This document shows, piece after piece, positions 5,535 through 5,951 of a stretch of DNA of 5,951 nt. Positions within the stretch are counted from its first letter, which is position 1. The number at the start of each line of letters is the position of its first letter. Location of the stretch: assembly GCA_024278015.1 (NCBI GenBank), contig JAJRUC010000067.1:1-5951 (forward strand), given 5' to 3'. The position numbers and the translations under genes are program-made. This stretch comes from Chloroflexota bacterium (GTDB taxonomy: Bacteria > Chloroflexota > Anaerolineae > 4572-78). The notes beneath the pieces were generated by a model, which saw only the letters and a program-made list of their open reading frames with translations, had not been told where the DNA came from and did no database searches.

Positions 5535-5951
5535 ATGGTACGTTTTATTGTACGGCGTATTTTGGGATTTATTCCCGTTTTGTTTTCCGTCGCCGCCATC
5601 ACCTTCTTTTTGGCGCGGGCCATTCCGGGCGGCCCCTTCGATTTTGTGGGCGACAAAAGCCTGCCCCCGGAAGTGGTGGCTAATCTGGAGGCCAAATATC
5701 ACCTGGACTGGCCGCAGGGGAAACAGTTTATCGCCTATATGGTGGGCGATGAGCTGAAGATTGGGTCGTTTACCGTATTTGACCTGGACCCGGAAAGACC
5801 CATCACCTCCAGGGGTGTCTTGCGGGGCGATTTGGGGCCTTCCTTCCGAATGAGGGGGCAGACAGTCAACGATATTATCAACACTACCTTCCCCTTGTCG
5901 GCCCAGTTAGGGCTAATGGCGATGCTGTTGGGGTTAATTATCGGCTTGCCG
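5535..5951 (+). CDS. dppB: Peptide ABC transporter permease, B subunit (second copy, 3' end missing)
   Basis: The first 139 residues of another family-5 B-type channel subunit; the frame is still open at the right edge. MVRFIVRRILGFIPVLFSVA is the standard N terminus, with a first membrane segment at about 9-29 followed by RAIPGGPFDF. Then come the periplasmic stretch LEAKYHLDWPQGKQFIAYM (51-69), GDLGPSF (98-104), and the start of the second membrane segment from about 121. It differs widely from the B permease at 1305 (mostly only family positions agree), so it is not a recent duplicate. Residues about 70-95, including KIGSFTVFDLDPERPITS, are extra relative to the compact form in the first copy. 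It probably begins a second permease set served by the adjacent ATPases or by others outside the window. Function beyond family level is unknown. Confidence 0.9.
   Translation, partial: MVRFIVRRILGFIPVLFSVAAITFFLARAIPGGPFDFVGDKSLPPEVVANLEAKYHLDWPQGKQFIAYMVGDELKIGSFTVFDLDPERPITSRGVLRGDLGPSFRMRGQTVNDIINTTFPLSAQLGLMAMLLGLIIGLP

Noticed and set aside
5356..5757. Open frame of 133 codons overlapping the start of the second permease
   Set aside because: It runs through the noncoding leader and out of frame across a clear permease N terminus with its own GGAGGT site; its product has no recognisable features.

Overview
The window is one stretch of a family-5 (dipeptide/oligopeptide) ABC importer locus. 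Every gene is on the + strand and spacing is tight. The order is: 3' part of a substrate-binding protein (1-1302), permease B (1305-2237), permease C (2245-3189), a 124-base AT-rich regulatory gap, ATPase D (3314-4324), ATPase F (4334-5317), a 217-base gap that could fold as a structured leader, and the 5' part of a second B-type permease (5535 to the right edge). No RNA gene, insertion sequence, CRISPR array or phage gene was seen.

The genes make a complete importer. The binding protein would capture a peptide outside the membrane, permeases B and C form the channel, and ATPases D and F form the nucleotide-binding pair. Genes 1-3 are packed with gaps of 2 and 7 bases and are almost surely co-transcribed. 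The two ATPase genes are coupled: the ribosome-binding site of the second overlaps the stop codon of the first. The gap before the ATPase pair carries two plausible sigma-70-type promoters and two adjacent inverted repeats of the same geometry, so the ATPases may be controlled separately from the permease half. After the ATPases a new, clearly different B permease begins behind its own ribosome-binding site, so a second permease set probably follows to the right and may share the ATPases.

The protein wording (the YLGDIVG, AYFLAKLTYP and GTGPF stretches of the binding protein, the ATPase tails) and moderate GC content fit a Chloroflexota bacterium of the Anaerolineae type. This is an inference from recalled family resemblance, not a search. 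The exact substrate (dipeptide, oligopeptide, nickel, sugar oligomer) cannot be read from the sequence, so dpp symbols are family labels.

Most of the window is ordinary transporter coding sequence. The parts that merit a second look are the two intergenic regions, extra segments in two permeases, and the second permease gene next to a single ATPase pair.
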